64,000 nt of DNA from Linnemannia hyalina (lineage: Eukaryota; Mortierellomycota; Mortierellomycetes; Mortierellales; Mortierellaceae). Positions 32,189 to 43,926 of this stretch are shown here, in pieces; position 1 is the first letter of the stretch, and every line of letters begins with the position of its first letter. A program made the translations under genes and the position numbers. The DNA is taken from NCBI GenBank assembly GCA_019671135.1, contig JAHRHY010000013.1, positions 868,001 through 932,000 on the forward strand. The letters are read 5' to 3'. The notes beneath the pieces are model-generated. The model ran no database searches. It was not told the origin of the DNA and was given only the letters and a program-made list of their open reading frames with translations.

Positions 32189-32379
32189 ATAAAAACCTTC
32201 CTCTTCGGGACTGCAATCGCTCTCCTCGCGCTGACCATCCAGGCACCACCCGTCCGCCGCCGACTATGGATGCTCCTTCTCCCCAGACGACTGTCCCTTG
32301 AACTGTAAACGGTTCGGGGTTCAAGGATGGCTTGTGTAGCGGGTGGGCCTGCTTTCATTACCAATGCATTCCTTACTAA
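32189..32379 (+). pseudogene. Broken defensin-like cysteine-rich secreted peptide gene
   Basis: A signal-peptide-like frame (KTFLFGTAIALLALTIQA) begins at 32189 but with ATA in place of ATG. A second frame then gives the tyrosine-glycine-cysteine start of a compact Cys-rich domain with a C-x6-C-x3-C spacing, and after a G-run at 32316-32319 a third frame carries the remaining three cysteines and a stop at 32377-32379. The C-x3-C spacing after a first Cys, the GLC segment and the total size of about 40 residues resemble CS-alpha-beta fungal and arthropod defensins. The start loss and two single-base frame changes mean it cannot be made as such. I describe it as a relic and give no repaired protein. 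Family assignment is by pattern only. Confidence 0.5.
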
Positions 32380-32663
32380 AAGGTTAGTTCTTCTGATGCA
32401 GATAAAAAGTCCTGTAGAGAAGACCCCTCACGCTTCGAAACTTTACCTTTACCTCCAGTAGTCCCTTTCTCTAATACTCCCAAATTTGTCGTTGTTCTTC
32501 TGTGTCTATCAATTCAGATCTCATCTGGTTTCCTTGTTGAACCCACAAAGATCCACGTCATGAAGTTGGTTGCTTACAAAACAAAAACAAAAACAAAGAT
32601 AAGTTTATAATGAGATTTCTATGGCAGGTGGTAGTTAGATAGTAGATAGTAGATATAGTAGAT

Positions 32664-35600
32664 TTACAAAGGATGAGGGGGAGCATCCTGCTGGGAATGT
32701 CCTTGGTTCTGTCGCTGCAACTCGGCATCGATCGCACGACTGATAAAGTCCCTCCTGGGCGTGAGGTCAATTCCGAACACCTGCTCCAACTGCTGACGGA
32801 TCTTCTTCTTGGTCACCGTCATCAAATCCACGCCCGTCAACAAGTCCTGGATCTTGTTCACCAGTTCCTCATCCGATGGACTGCCACCAGCAGCTCCGGG
32901 GAGGGAACCGAGGGAAGAGTTGGGCATGAGTTGAGGCGAGTGCATGGTTGAGGAAATAGGGGATCCTTGCTGTTGTACATAGTGGAGCTGGTTGACACCC
33001 ATCAAAGGGGAGCCCATGGACATTGTTGGCAAGGGGGATCCAGACATTGACATGAACTGCTGTTGCTGAGGATCCTGGAACAGCATTTGGTGTTGCTGGA
33101 GAGGCGAACCGGCCATGGGCATCATACCCAAGGCGGCAGAGCTCATCACGGGAGTTCCCATGCTGACGCCACCGACGGGGGCCAAGCCGAGTCCGACAGG
33201 GTTCCCGAACTGGTTCATCTCAATCATATCTCCGGGTGATCGGACAGACATCATCGAGCCACGGGGTCCAGTGTTCTGCATAAGGTTGCTGTTGTTGGGC
33301 ATATACATTCCCTGAGGGTTGGCAAATGGTCCTCCTCCCATGTGCTGCTGCTGCTGCTGTTGCATCTGCTCGTTGTAGAACTGTGCGGGGGAAGGCGAAA
33401 CGGAGCTGGCACGACCACCAGTCGAGCCAGGGATGTATCCAGTAGGGATCTGAGAAGGAACTCTAGAGTGTCGTCCAGCCTGGTTCAAGTTGATGGCGTT
33501 CGAATCGCGGTAGTAGTCGTGAACAACATCCTCACCGCCCATACCAGAAATCACACTCTTGGCGCCGTCGTTGTCAAAGTAGGGTGAGGGAGACCGTCCA
33601 TAATAAGAATCCAACTTGGTGTACTGGTTCGACTGCAAACCGCCGCCCAACATTCCCGAGTGGTCGTAGCGTGAGGGGGGCATGATGACCGATCCATGAT
33701 CATCCTGGTAGCTGCTGGCAATGACTGACCCTTCATGGTGAGGGTTATAGTATCCGCTTCCCTCCAACTGCATCATCCTCTCGGCCTCAAACGCCTCAAG
33801 ACTCTTGAGCGGGATCGAATTGGGATCGAATCGGGTCTGGGCTTCAGCAACCATGACGGTCTTCTTTCCGTCCGCACCAACAACTTGACGGGTGTTACCC
33901 CACGAGAAGTCGTCAAAGTGCCAGAATGAGTACAGGGGGATAAAGACCGAGAAGAATGGCATGGCAATGATATAGATAATCATCCATCCGATATGCTGCC
34001 AGGCGCCTTTGAGGATAAAGATCAATGCCTGGAGACCATAGACAGCAGCCAACATGGCAACGGCAACGATGGGCAGAGGTGAGGCCTTGGTGGCGACAAT
34101 GATGATCAGGTAGACGAGGTAGACAAACGACGCCGGCAAGATCAACGTTCCGAGAAGATCGATCAAGACAATGAACCGCATCGAGAAACAGCAGAAACCG
34201 CAGAGCTCCGACAGAACCATAAGTTCTCCCAGGTTGTGAATCGTCGAGTTGATCCAACGACGACGCTGCGACAGCAGGACTCGCCACTTGTCGGGTGCGA
34301 CAGTCTTACAGGTGGCATCGGGTGTGAACTTAAGTTTGTAGCCGGGAAAGTACTTCATCATCAGCGTGGTCAGGTAACGATCCTCACCGAGGGAGAGCAA
34401 GTTGCGCTTGTGGAGGGTGTCGACGTCGTTATGGCTGTAATCTCTCAGGATGTTGTTGGCGACGATCAAGGGCTTGCCACCGACACTCAGGATACGGTAC
34501 ATCGAGAAACAACCTGGCAGACAGGTGACACTTCCAAAGAGAGACTCGAACGACTTGGCAAGATGGTGAGAGATGTAGTATTCGTAGACTTGGATCATTG
34601 TCGTGAAGGAGCGGTCCTCGTTGGCAACCATGGTCTCTCCACAGAGACCAATGACCTTGGAATCGGCAACCATGCAAGCAACAAGGCGGTTAAGGGAATC
34701 GGGCATGACCTCCGTATCAGCATCGACTTGCAAAATGTACTATTATTCAAGAAAAAAGAAAACAATAATTAGCATTCCATGCAATCCTGCTGCCATGCAT
34801 CCAAGAAATGGTCAAAGAAAGAGGACTTACCTCGTAGAGGTTAGGGTGGACACCAATGATGTTCTTCATATGGTGATACATCTCGAGCTCGAGGGGGCAC
34901 ATCTTCTTGCCAGTATGAATGCTGTTCAAAAAGTTCATCAAGATCAACTGAGAGTCACGTTTGCCGCGGTTTCCAGGCTTGGCCGTCTCGTTGGGCATGC
35001 CGACCTTGGCAACAACCAGATAAGGAACCATGTGGCCCTCAAACTCGTACAGACCCGAGTAGACCTTGCAGCAGTTCAATTGTTGTCCTCCGATACCCAA
35101 CGCCTTATAAGTGACAGGCTCGACCTCGACACCCTCGGTGGGCTGCCATCCAAGGATATCCAGCACAATCTTGGGCGTAGGCAGCTCGTTTCCGGATCCA
35201 ACAATCATTCCGTCGGCAATAACCAGCAGCAGCTTGCGCTTGTCGTCGTATTCCAGCGCAGCCAGGGATCGAAGCGTTTTCTGGAGCGATTCCTCACCCT
35301 CGGTGTAACAGGGGACTTGGCAGATGACAAACTTGTCATAGTGGATGGGCTCACGCTTCGACGTCAGCTGCAGGGCGGCTAAGAACTTGATCAGGACAAC
35401 TCCTCCCATCAAAACCGACGCTCCGAGAAGAATCCAGTTTCCAAACTGACACTTGGCCGAGTCGCGCTCATCCAGGACACCGACATAGAAGGCGTTGTTA
35501 AGGCAGGTCAAAGTGTCCGACTGAACCTGCTTGTCCAGCTTCTTGAACGCCTTGGTGATGTCCGTGCCATAGTTGTTCTGGAAAAGATCAATGACATCCG

Positions 35601-38600
35601 TACTGATAAAGGCCTTGAAGGAAGGATCCTTACTGAAACTGCCGCCGGTGTTCGCGATGTAAACAGTCAGGTCGTAAATCTTGTCGTCGATCTTGGCCCA
35701 GATGTAAGGCCCCGACTGATTTCCAAAGACGTTGGGAGGAATGGCAACCATGCCTTTCTTCATTGGCGCCAGCTTGGGTAAGGCAGTGTCGGCATACCAG
35801 GTTGTTGACTGGTACCAAGGGAAGTTTTCGAGATTGCGAGGCGAGGGTCCGTGAGTAGGCATGTGCTGTGCCTGGTAGGGATCCACGGGGAGGATAAGGA
35901 TGGGGTCCGTCACCAAGCCGGGGCAAGCCCAGCGCAGGTCGACAGGGAACTGGGACGTCAGATCCAAGCCACCGCTTTCGCTGACGTACGAATAGGGCGA
36001 GGGGTAGGTTGCAGCATTCGATCCCGAGTGGTCGTTCCTGGCAAACTTGGAGATGTCGTAGACGATACCGCGGATCGAGACCCACAAGTCGGCGGGGTCG
36101 GTGTGGAAGCTGATCGACTCGGGAGTGTACATCTCGTTGAAGGTAGGGCAGATGACCTTGGGGAGACCGATAATGAAAAAGATGACGATCGCCGACATCC
36201 AAAAGACGATCAAGCAGAGCGTCACCTTCTCACGCCAGGCCATCTGAACATCGGGCCGCTTCATGCGACCGCAGAGGGAGAGCGTGAACGAAGGGATCCA
36301 CCAGGTGTTCATCCACACAAAGGCGACCCATGCACGACGGGTCTTGGTCCTGGCCTTGGGAGGCTGGATGGACTCGTCGGCCTTGGTCCTGTTCAACGCC
36401 AAAGTGGGCTTGCGCTTGATCTCGGCGCTGCCCGTGTCGTAGTTCTGGAAAATCAGTTGCCTATGTCGGGTATTAAGAGAGGGTTATGGTTCGTTAGTTT
36501 TGCTTGTTTAAAATGCCCTTGGCAAGAAAAGGAGTCAAATAGATGACAATATTATACATACCTGTCGCTCTCAGTTCCAGGGGTGCCGATGGTCCTGTTC
36601 TCAGACACGGGCGACTCGGGTTCTTGAACACGGTGCTGGAACCTGATTTGGTTTTGGTTGTCTGACAAGAATCTGGTAGACTCAGCAGTAGGGTAGCTCT
36701 CCGAGTTGGCCGAGGCGTCCGACTCTGCTCGGGGTCGGTAAGGAGACTGCGTATCGAGGGCCATGGCCGCAGGTGTAGGCAGCTGAGGAATAGCGCCGGG
36801 CGAAATAAAGTTGGAAAACTCACGCTGCTCGTCGGCATCCGCCTCAAAAGCCAGCCCTTTGCCTTCCACCTTCTCGATATCCATACAGCCATCCTCAAGA
36901 GACTTATAAGCGGCGAACGAAATCCAGACATACTCCCGTCCAATGGCACCATCCTTAGGAGATTCCCATCCAAGAGCCTGCGCTGCGGCCTTGCACTGGT
37001 CCAGGTTCGAGCCTGAGCGGTCAAAGGTAACTCCGCGGCGCTCAAACAAGACTTTGTATCTCTGCAAGAAACCGGCGTGATCGTACGACACACAGTACTC
37101 TGCACGGAGCTTGGACTGAATGAGGGCGCCCAGCTGGTAGGATTCGATCTGCGAGCGAATCAAGACGGTATCGCACTCTAAAAGACCATCGGTCATCCTG
37201 TTGTTGGGACGCAAGTGGATAATCTGGTAAAGCTGAGATCCATCCAAAGAGGTACAAATGTCGCGAAGAGTCGAGTGCAACTGCTTGATAACGGTCGAGA
37301 CAGTGGTGTGGTTCTTGCCCTTCCTCCTGGCCTGGACTTGGGTCTGCTTGCCTCTACGCATGCTGGGCTGACGAAGAGGGATCGTCGACAGCTGGGCCTT
37401 GACAATGGTCTCCTTGGAACGGGGGTGGCTCTCCGTCACCAAGGCAGGGTTAGACTCCAGAATCTGCACCATGAAGGGGCTGCTCGAGTTCTGGAACAGA
37501 GAAATAAAGTCGGGCGAGAGGATGTCCTGGTTCTTGACAAAAAAGTTCTCGAGATTGTAGTGGACATCACCGGCGTAGTGACGAATGCCAAAGGACGAGG
37601 CATAAGTCGATCCACTGATGAACGAGGTGTTTGAATGGAAATTACGGTTCATTCCTGGGAGCATAGAGCTCGACTCGGCATCGCCCGACTGCTTGCTGGC
37701 CATCAGAGTTGAATCATGAAGGAAGCGAACCAATCCTCTGGGGGAAGCGTCCGTCAAGGTGTCCAAGCCACAGAGAAGGTCAACTGTTGACTGGTTGCGC
37801 TCATTCAAAAGGGGCTCGACGACCTGAAGACCATCCGCTGCCATTGTCTGAACATCCTCGCTAAAGAGTTTCTGGTGCACGAATCCCTGGAGCGCCTCAT
37901 TGCAAAAGTTGGTGCAAAAGTTTTCGAATCCAGTGGGTGAATGGCTGTCAAATCCGGGCATGTCGAGGATACCGATGAACGAGACCTGCTCCTCCTGTCT
38001 CCTGCACATCTGCTTGTTCATGGTTTCGACAATGTAGGTGAATAAGAGGCTGTACAAGCTGCGGGCAAGACTGTCGCACTGCCCCTTGGCCGATGCCGAG
38101 TCCAAGATGACTGTACACATGTCTCCTGAAATCATCTTACGCTTGTACGACAATGCCTGTTGTAGAGCGTCTGTTTGTGTATGTGGATGTGGAGAAAAAT
38201 ACGCATGGACGCAACAAGCAAGAAAATTAGCAACATGCGTTTGATGTAGCCCTTTTGGTTTCCGTTTCCATCCTTTCATCGCCGTATTATTTACCTTCTT
38301 CCACTCCAAGGAGGTCAGCAACCAGGTCAAAGACATGCCTCTGTCTGGGGATTGTCGCCATGAGGGTCGGGTCCTGGGTGGCATCTACGAAGTCAATCCT
38401 GCCCAGGTGCAAAATAGCCGCCAAGAGCTCCCAGATCTGCGAGATCGATTTGGGCTTGAAACCCAAGGCCGAGAGGGCTGGTGTGAGATCCCGATGGCTA
38501 TCCGAGCGTTCCAGGTGTGTGTGGTAGGGCAGGTAAGGGAATTCCATGATGTTGTTGCCAAGTCGAAGTCGCCTCCGGTCCTCGTTTGAGGCGTTCTTAA

Positions 38601-40186
38601 TCATTGAGTAAAACACCTGGTATGATCCACTCTGGGCGTTGGTGACTTTCTCCTGGTTCAGCATGAAAGGAAGGAGTTTTGCGCCAAAGAGGCGTCCCCG
38701 GGCCTTGTATTGGAGCTCGAGGTAGAGGGAGTGTGATGATGCATTGAGGCCGTGCTCGGAGGGACAGCTGCCAAAGGCTTCGAGGACGTCGGCGGAGGCT
38801 CTGATCTGAGTGGCGATCTTGGAGTCATGGCCAGGCTTAGTACCAAGGCGGATCAGCTGATTGACAAGGTGGCGTTGGGAAGTCGTCTTGCCCGATCCTG
38901 CAAGACCACTAAAGAAAGAAAGAAAAAAAAAGAAGGAAAAGAGGCGGAGGTGAGATTGGGACCCAGGTCGGCCATGTTTGCGTCCGTCTCAGGGGCGGAT
39001 TGGAGATGATGGTTGATTCATTTCAATTTAAAGTTGAAAACAATCATGGACAGCAAATCAGTCAACAACAACAACATTGGGAAAAAAGAAAAAGAAATGA
39101 TACGATGGCCAACGTATATGAAACGATGAAACAAAGACAATAGAAAGAAGGAAGAGGGGAACACCGGAACACGGAACTAGGCTGTTCTTGTTGTTCCTGT
39201 TATTTGGTGTGGTTCGTCTGTGCAGCTTGCTCTCTCTATCTCTATCTCTTTCTCTTTCATGCAACCGTCAATTTATAGAGCATGGGGCCAAACACGGTCG
39301 AATGGTTCAATGATCATGTTTAGAGAAGAACGAGAGGGACGGACAAAGGAACGGGGAACCGACAACACAGGTCAGTCAGACAAAACAAAGTGGAAAAAAT
39401 ATGTGCAAGGGAGTGAGGGAGTTGAGGAAAGGGCCCGAGTGGACAGTGGGGGACGGGCGGGTGGGTCATTGGATGAGGAGCAGGAGGAGGAGGAGGAAGA
39501 AGGGGCATTGATCGAGATAAAGATAGACGGAGGGTGAATAAAGTCGAAGTCAAAGTCAAGGTGACAGTCGGGGTCAGGGTGGGGATGTCGGCGAGGAGGG
39601 GAGGAGAAGGAAGAGGAAAGGGGACGGAAGTTCACAGGGCACAGCGTAGCCCAAAGCAAAAAACATGGGACAAAATACACACTCTCGCCTCATTGTCTCC
39701 TCAACGGATCAGGCTGCATAACAAAATGGAACACCATTCAGCAAAAACGGGCACATAAAAAGAACTAAGGCAAGGTGAAGGAAGGGCAGGGCAGGTGGTT
39801 TGTTGCGTTGTGTATGATATATACCTGAGGATCACCCCTTGGTCCTGCTCTGTCCGCCGCATGTGGTAATACATGGTACTTGCGAGCTCAAAGACATGAG
39901 GCTCGAGAGAGGTGGAGGTTGCTGAGGTCGGGGAGGTCGGCTTATTGCTGTTGTTATTATTATTAGCGGCATGGTGGTCGATGTAGAGCTGGCCGTTGGC
40001 TTCGGTATAGATGTTCAGGGGCTGGTTGGGGTTCACGACCAGGAGAGTCGATGTTCCGGCGCGGGTGTAAGGGAGGCCGAGCTGGTGGCGCCTTGTGAGG
40101 ACGTTGAAGATGGACTCTTGGGTTGGGGGCTCATCGTTCTTGTTGTCGTGCCTGGCCAGTGCGACCAAGTCTTGAACAGGCAACAT
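32664..40186 (-). CDS. Chitin synthase with N-terminal myosin motor-like domain (class V/VII)
   Basis: Five exons (40186-39825, 38908-38295, 38170-36562, 36460-34831, 34739-32664), all GT-AG, total 6291 nt, 2096 residues. N-terminal myosin motor-like domain (1 to ~800): P-loop GLAGSGKTT (122-130), switch II-like DMPGFDS (395-401), but the switch I region reads [11 protein letters not shown] instead of the usual N-x-x-SSRFGK, so ATPase activity is doubtful. Then come membrane helices, a cytochrome-b5-like domain ([17 protein letters not shown]) and the chitin synthase 2 core: VDAD (~1410-1413), EDRYL (1524-1528) and the catalytic QRRRW (1563-1567). A C-terminal transmembrane bundle, a Gln/Pro/Ser-rich tail and a DEK_C domain (~2025-2085) complete it. 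It polymerises UDP-GlcNAc into chitin at the plasma membrane at growing tips and septa. Length and layout are normal for the class. Confidence 0.95.
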
Positions 40187-40957
40187 TATATTTTTAGCTC
40201 TCCACTGGCGATGTTATTTGTTTATGTGATTGTGTGATCAGGAAAGTAGATCAGATCAGCCGGAGGATGGAATGAAGGGGGAGACGTGAAATGCAAATGT
40301 GTGCGAGAGAGAGAGGGAGGGGTATGTTAGGAAGGGAGGAATGAGTGTATGCCAGAGAGTGTTGTTGAATGCAAAAGAGAGGGGGAGAAGAGAAGAGGAG
40401 GGGGAAAGAGGATGGTATTGGGTGAGGATAGAAAGCGAGACAAAGAAGAAGAAGAAGAGAAGAGGTTGAAGGGACAAGAAAAGAGAAAGAAAAGAGAGCG
40501 AGGAGGAGATGAAAAATAGAAAAATCTACAACAAAGGAGGAAGAGGTGTTTTCTTCTTTAGCTGTGGCACAACGTAAAGGGTCCGACAAGGACGATAGAC
40601 AGCAACAACAACAACCAGGTCGACCAAGAGGTGGCGTACCTACCTTTTCTCTTTCTAGTGCGCCTGCTGTGAGTATCTTTCTTTTTTTAAGGAGAAGATG
40701 GCAATCTCATTCGAAAAGCGATACAAGAGTACACAGGATACGGGAATATTGGAACGGGGTCCCGGAAAAGAACTATAAGGTCGGGACAGATGCAGACAAA
40801 GATGATTCGTTTCTCTTTTTTTTTTTTTTTTTTTTTGTTGTTGTTCCTTGTTGAATGAAATGGCACTTGTGAATGAGAGGGCGAATGAGAAAGAGGAGAA
40901 GAAGAACAAGAAGAAGGGGCGAGTAGTTGGGTAGAGTGGGAAACAATCAAACAAACA

Positions 40958-40958
40958 A

Positions 40959-40995
<37 letters not shown>

Positions 40996-40996
40996 A
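40958..40996. repeat. GAAA tetranucleotide microsatellite
   Basis: About nine AAAG/GAAA units in the region upstream of the chitin synthase gene. Confidence 0.95.
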
Positions 40997-41715
40997 TAAA
41001 GGCTTGCAGAAAGAAGGAAATAACAAGAGAGGGAGTTCACACCCACCCATGGTCATCAACCCATGTCCCATGGGGCACACCCGTTTCTTCGTAGGCCAAT
41101 AATGGTTGAGGAAGTGATCAATAGGACTGCCAGGCACCATCAGTCGCTCATTCACGTCTCTCCCAACACTCTATCAGTGTTGATTTAACTGCCAAATGGA
41201 CTGATACGGTGTGCCTGACTAGATCCCAATTGTCTCACCCTTCATCACTCTCTTCCACGTCTCGCCTCGTCTCGTCTCGTCTAGTCTCTCCCTCTCATCC
41301 TTCTCTCGGAACTACACTTACCATGCACATCTCACGAACAACTAAAAGGGCGAGGGCGTACACTCCTCTCTTTCTTATTCACACACCCTGCCACACGAAC
41401 ACCATGACTTGGCAATCACATACACACAACAAAGTTGAACAAACAGCAATAATGGCATCAACAACGACGCCCAGCTCTTCCCTCAATACCCTTTCTCTTT
41501 TCTAAGCAAACCTCCTGGCTGGTCAAACGCGTTTATCCAGTCTGTCTTTTGAATCTGGATCAACTTTTTTTTTCTTTATTTTTTTCCCTTGTACAACCGT
41601 ATGCGTAGTAGGTTGTCTGAAAATAAAACCGAGTTCCTATTTTTATTTTCTTCTTTATTATTAGGTTCTCCTCCTCTCCGCCAGTCAGGTCCGTCGCGTG
41701 TGTCTTTCTTTTCGT

Positions 41716-41737
41716 CACACACACACACACACACACA
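41716..41737. repeat. CA dinucleotide microsatellite
   Basis: Eleven or so CA units in the intergenic region between the chitin synthase and solute-binding protein genes. Confidence 0.95.
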
Positions 41738-42425
41738 AGGCCACGCCGTTCACCTTTCAACTCTTTGTATTTTGCGCCTTGATGAGCGTCGATAGGCCCT
41801 TCGCTGACTCAAAACAATGACATTCTGAACCCCCGTCATGATCGTCATCTTGACGATCAGGGTCTTCCAGCCTCTCGAACAGTCGAGCCTTTTCACTTTT
41901 TGTCAACAACATGAATATTCTTCCGAGGTCCCCGATGATATATTTTTCCACACATGCAATAATTAATTCCAATCTCAATTGAAGCAAAATTTTACGAGGG
42001 GCGACATGGGGATCAGGAGCATGCTGGCCGGGTCAATCTTCTCATACTTCTAAACTATACTCTTTTAGGCGTACATGAACGGACGGATAGGATATCCCCC
42101 TCGTCTGTTTTTATTTTATCCATTTTTTTTTGGGTTGTGTATTGCTCGTTGCATACTACACGCACGTCTATTTTTTGTGCATTCTTTTCCATTACGCCAG
42201 CCTGTCCGTCCGTCCTTCCGTCACAAGGACCATTCTCCCCCCCCCCTCTTTGCGAAACAAAGAAAGAAAAAAAAAACAAGACCATGCGCCCCGTTTTGAC
42301 AGGCCATCCCAAAATGATACAGCTTCATCTCATGTCGCTTGCTCACACACAAAGAAAGTATTCAAATTTCAACCGTGAATAAAACATAAAGACAACTTTA
42401 TTTTTTTTCTCCTATGCCGTCTTAC

Positions 42426-43926
42426 TCAAAAAGGTCGCAAAGCTCTTGACTTCATCTGGCGAGCTGCTTCCTCAGGCGACAGACGACCCATCATAGCATC
42501 CTGGATCATGGGGTACAATGCATCCTCCAGCTCCGGGTACGTCAACAGGTGAGGGAACATGGCCATATCCTCTTCGACAGTGGCTCGTAAACAACCCAGC
42601 CGCTCGCTGTCCAATTGCGCCTCGTCGTCACTGCTACCCTTCTTCACTGCCGCCGCCGCCACTTCTTCGGTCCTATCAACCAGCCTCTGGAGCACCGCCT
42701 TCTTGGTCGGAAAACTGCCGGACTCTGTCGCCTCCAGCCACTGTTGCTCATCGTCTACCAGAAACTTGAGCAGTCGAAGCGCTTCTTGAGGATACCGACA
42801 GCTCTTGGGGATCGCAAACGAATGCATTCCAGAGTATGCCGATCGTGATCCATTCGCTCCCACGGGATACCGCATCACCTTGACCTTGGCTCCTGGAACT
42901 TTCTTCAGTCGTTGTTTCATGTCTTTGTAGAAAGAAGGCCAATCTGCCACAATCGCCACTTTTCCTTCTGCAAACATGCTCGAAACTTGATCAAAGTAGT
43001 AGTGGTCAATGTCGGCAGGTACAGCCCCCGTTTCGACCAAGTCGCGCATATAACGGAGCACAGGCACCACAGTCGATTCCTCAAACACTGGTCGATTTTC
43101 CTTGTCAAAGAGGGCCTCGGGGTGACGCATCTCCATCATGGCGAGCTCGTAAAACGTCCCAAATAGCCCTGACAGTTTTCCCGGAAACACATACCCCTGC
43201 ATTACCTCTACCTTGGCCACCCTTGAATCCTTTTCCTCCGGCGAATGTTGACCACTGGTCCCCACAGGCAGGAATGCCTGGCCAATGATGCTGGCACACT
43301 TTGCAAGATCCTGCCAAGTCTGGGCCGGATCCAGTCCAAGTTTCTCCAGGACATCCGCTCTGTAGAACAAGACCCTACTATCGACCATCCGTGGCAGTTG
43401 CATCAGTTTCCCCTGGATCTTGCACGCCTCCAATGCCGAGTCCAAGAACTTGTCCTGATCTTCCTGGGAGACGGACAAAGAATCGAGTTCCTGGAGGTAG
43501 TGGGCCTGCGAGGGCGCGTATTTGATATGTGTCGATATCAGATCCAGCTCTGGTGTTTTGTAGGTACTAGTGTTGTTGTTGTTGTTGTCGGCAGGAGGGA
43601 AGGCAGTGGCGATATAGTCGTTCAATTCGGGATGCGAGCCCTTGTAAACAATCTCGACATGGATCCCAGTCTTTGCCTCAAAGGTCGCCAGCCTGCTGTA
43701 CAATCTGTCATACTGAGGGCCGCCTAGAATATATGTTTTTGTGACGAAGCGTAATAGAGTATTAGAGGCATGCCTTTTCAGTGGCAGTGTTGATGGAGAA
43801 ACGTGTCTTCGCATTGAGATTCCTTTGCAACTGTCTAGTCTGTTGAGCCATACCGACGACAGCGATCCTGAGTGTGGATTGTTCCTCCTGTTCCTGTTCC
43901 TGTTCCTGATGAGTCGGTTGTGCCAT
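42426..43926 (-). CDS. Bacterial-type extracellular solute-binding protein (ABC sugar-binding family)
   Basis: Two exons, 43926-43854 and 43723-42426, joined by a 130-bp GT-AG intron (GTATGG...TTCTAG), total 1371 nt, 456 residues. The splice joins TLRIAVVG to GPQYDRLYSRL, restoring the usual start of family 1/8 bacterial ABC substrate-binding proteins (type II periplasmic-binding fold). Further matches: FEAKTGIHVEIVYKG, DLISTHIKYAPSQ, LMQLPRMVDSRVLFYRADVL then KLGLDPAQTWQDLA, FAEGKVAIVADWPSFYK, HSFAIPKS then RYPQEALRLLKFLVDD. In bacteria these bind sugars for an importer. Here the N-terminus (MAQPTHQEQEQEQEEQ) has no signal peptide or lipobox, so the protein is probably cytosolic and its partner unknown. 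No permease or ATPase gene is nearby. Best explained as an old horizontal gene transfer with acquired intron and host-like codon use. It shares a 479-bp divergent promoter region with the bZIP gene. Confidence 0.9.

Larger units (their letters stand above)
40187..42425. other. Long gene-free, low-complexity intergenic region
   Basis: Between the chitin synthase start and the solute-binding protein stop. It begins with a purine-rich stretch (about 40255-40530, CT-rich on the chitin synthase strand, probably its leader or promoter), then a T run (40818-40836), a GAAA microsatellite (40958-40996), a 7-bp inverted repeat CAACACT/AGTGTTG (41164-41182), TCTCG repeats (about 41258-41285) and a CA microsatellite (41716-41737). 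I see no supportable gene. Confidence 0.6.

Noticed and set aside
34603..35382. 259-codon plus-strand ORF over the chitin synthase
   Set aside because: Antisense to the catalytic exons; composition mirrors the chitin synthase codons.
41164..41182. Inverted repeat CAACACT-N5-AGTGTTG as a terminator or binding site
   Set aside because: Short, isolated and expected by chance in a window of this size; eukaryotic termination does not use such hairpins.
41757..41987. Minus-strand 76-codon ORF (VEKYIIGDLGRIFMLLTKSE)
   Set aside because: Reads like a protein in part, but is isolated, AT-biased and matches nothing I recognise, so not listed as a gene.
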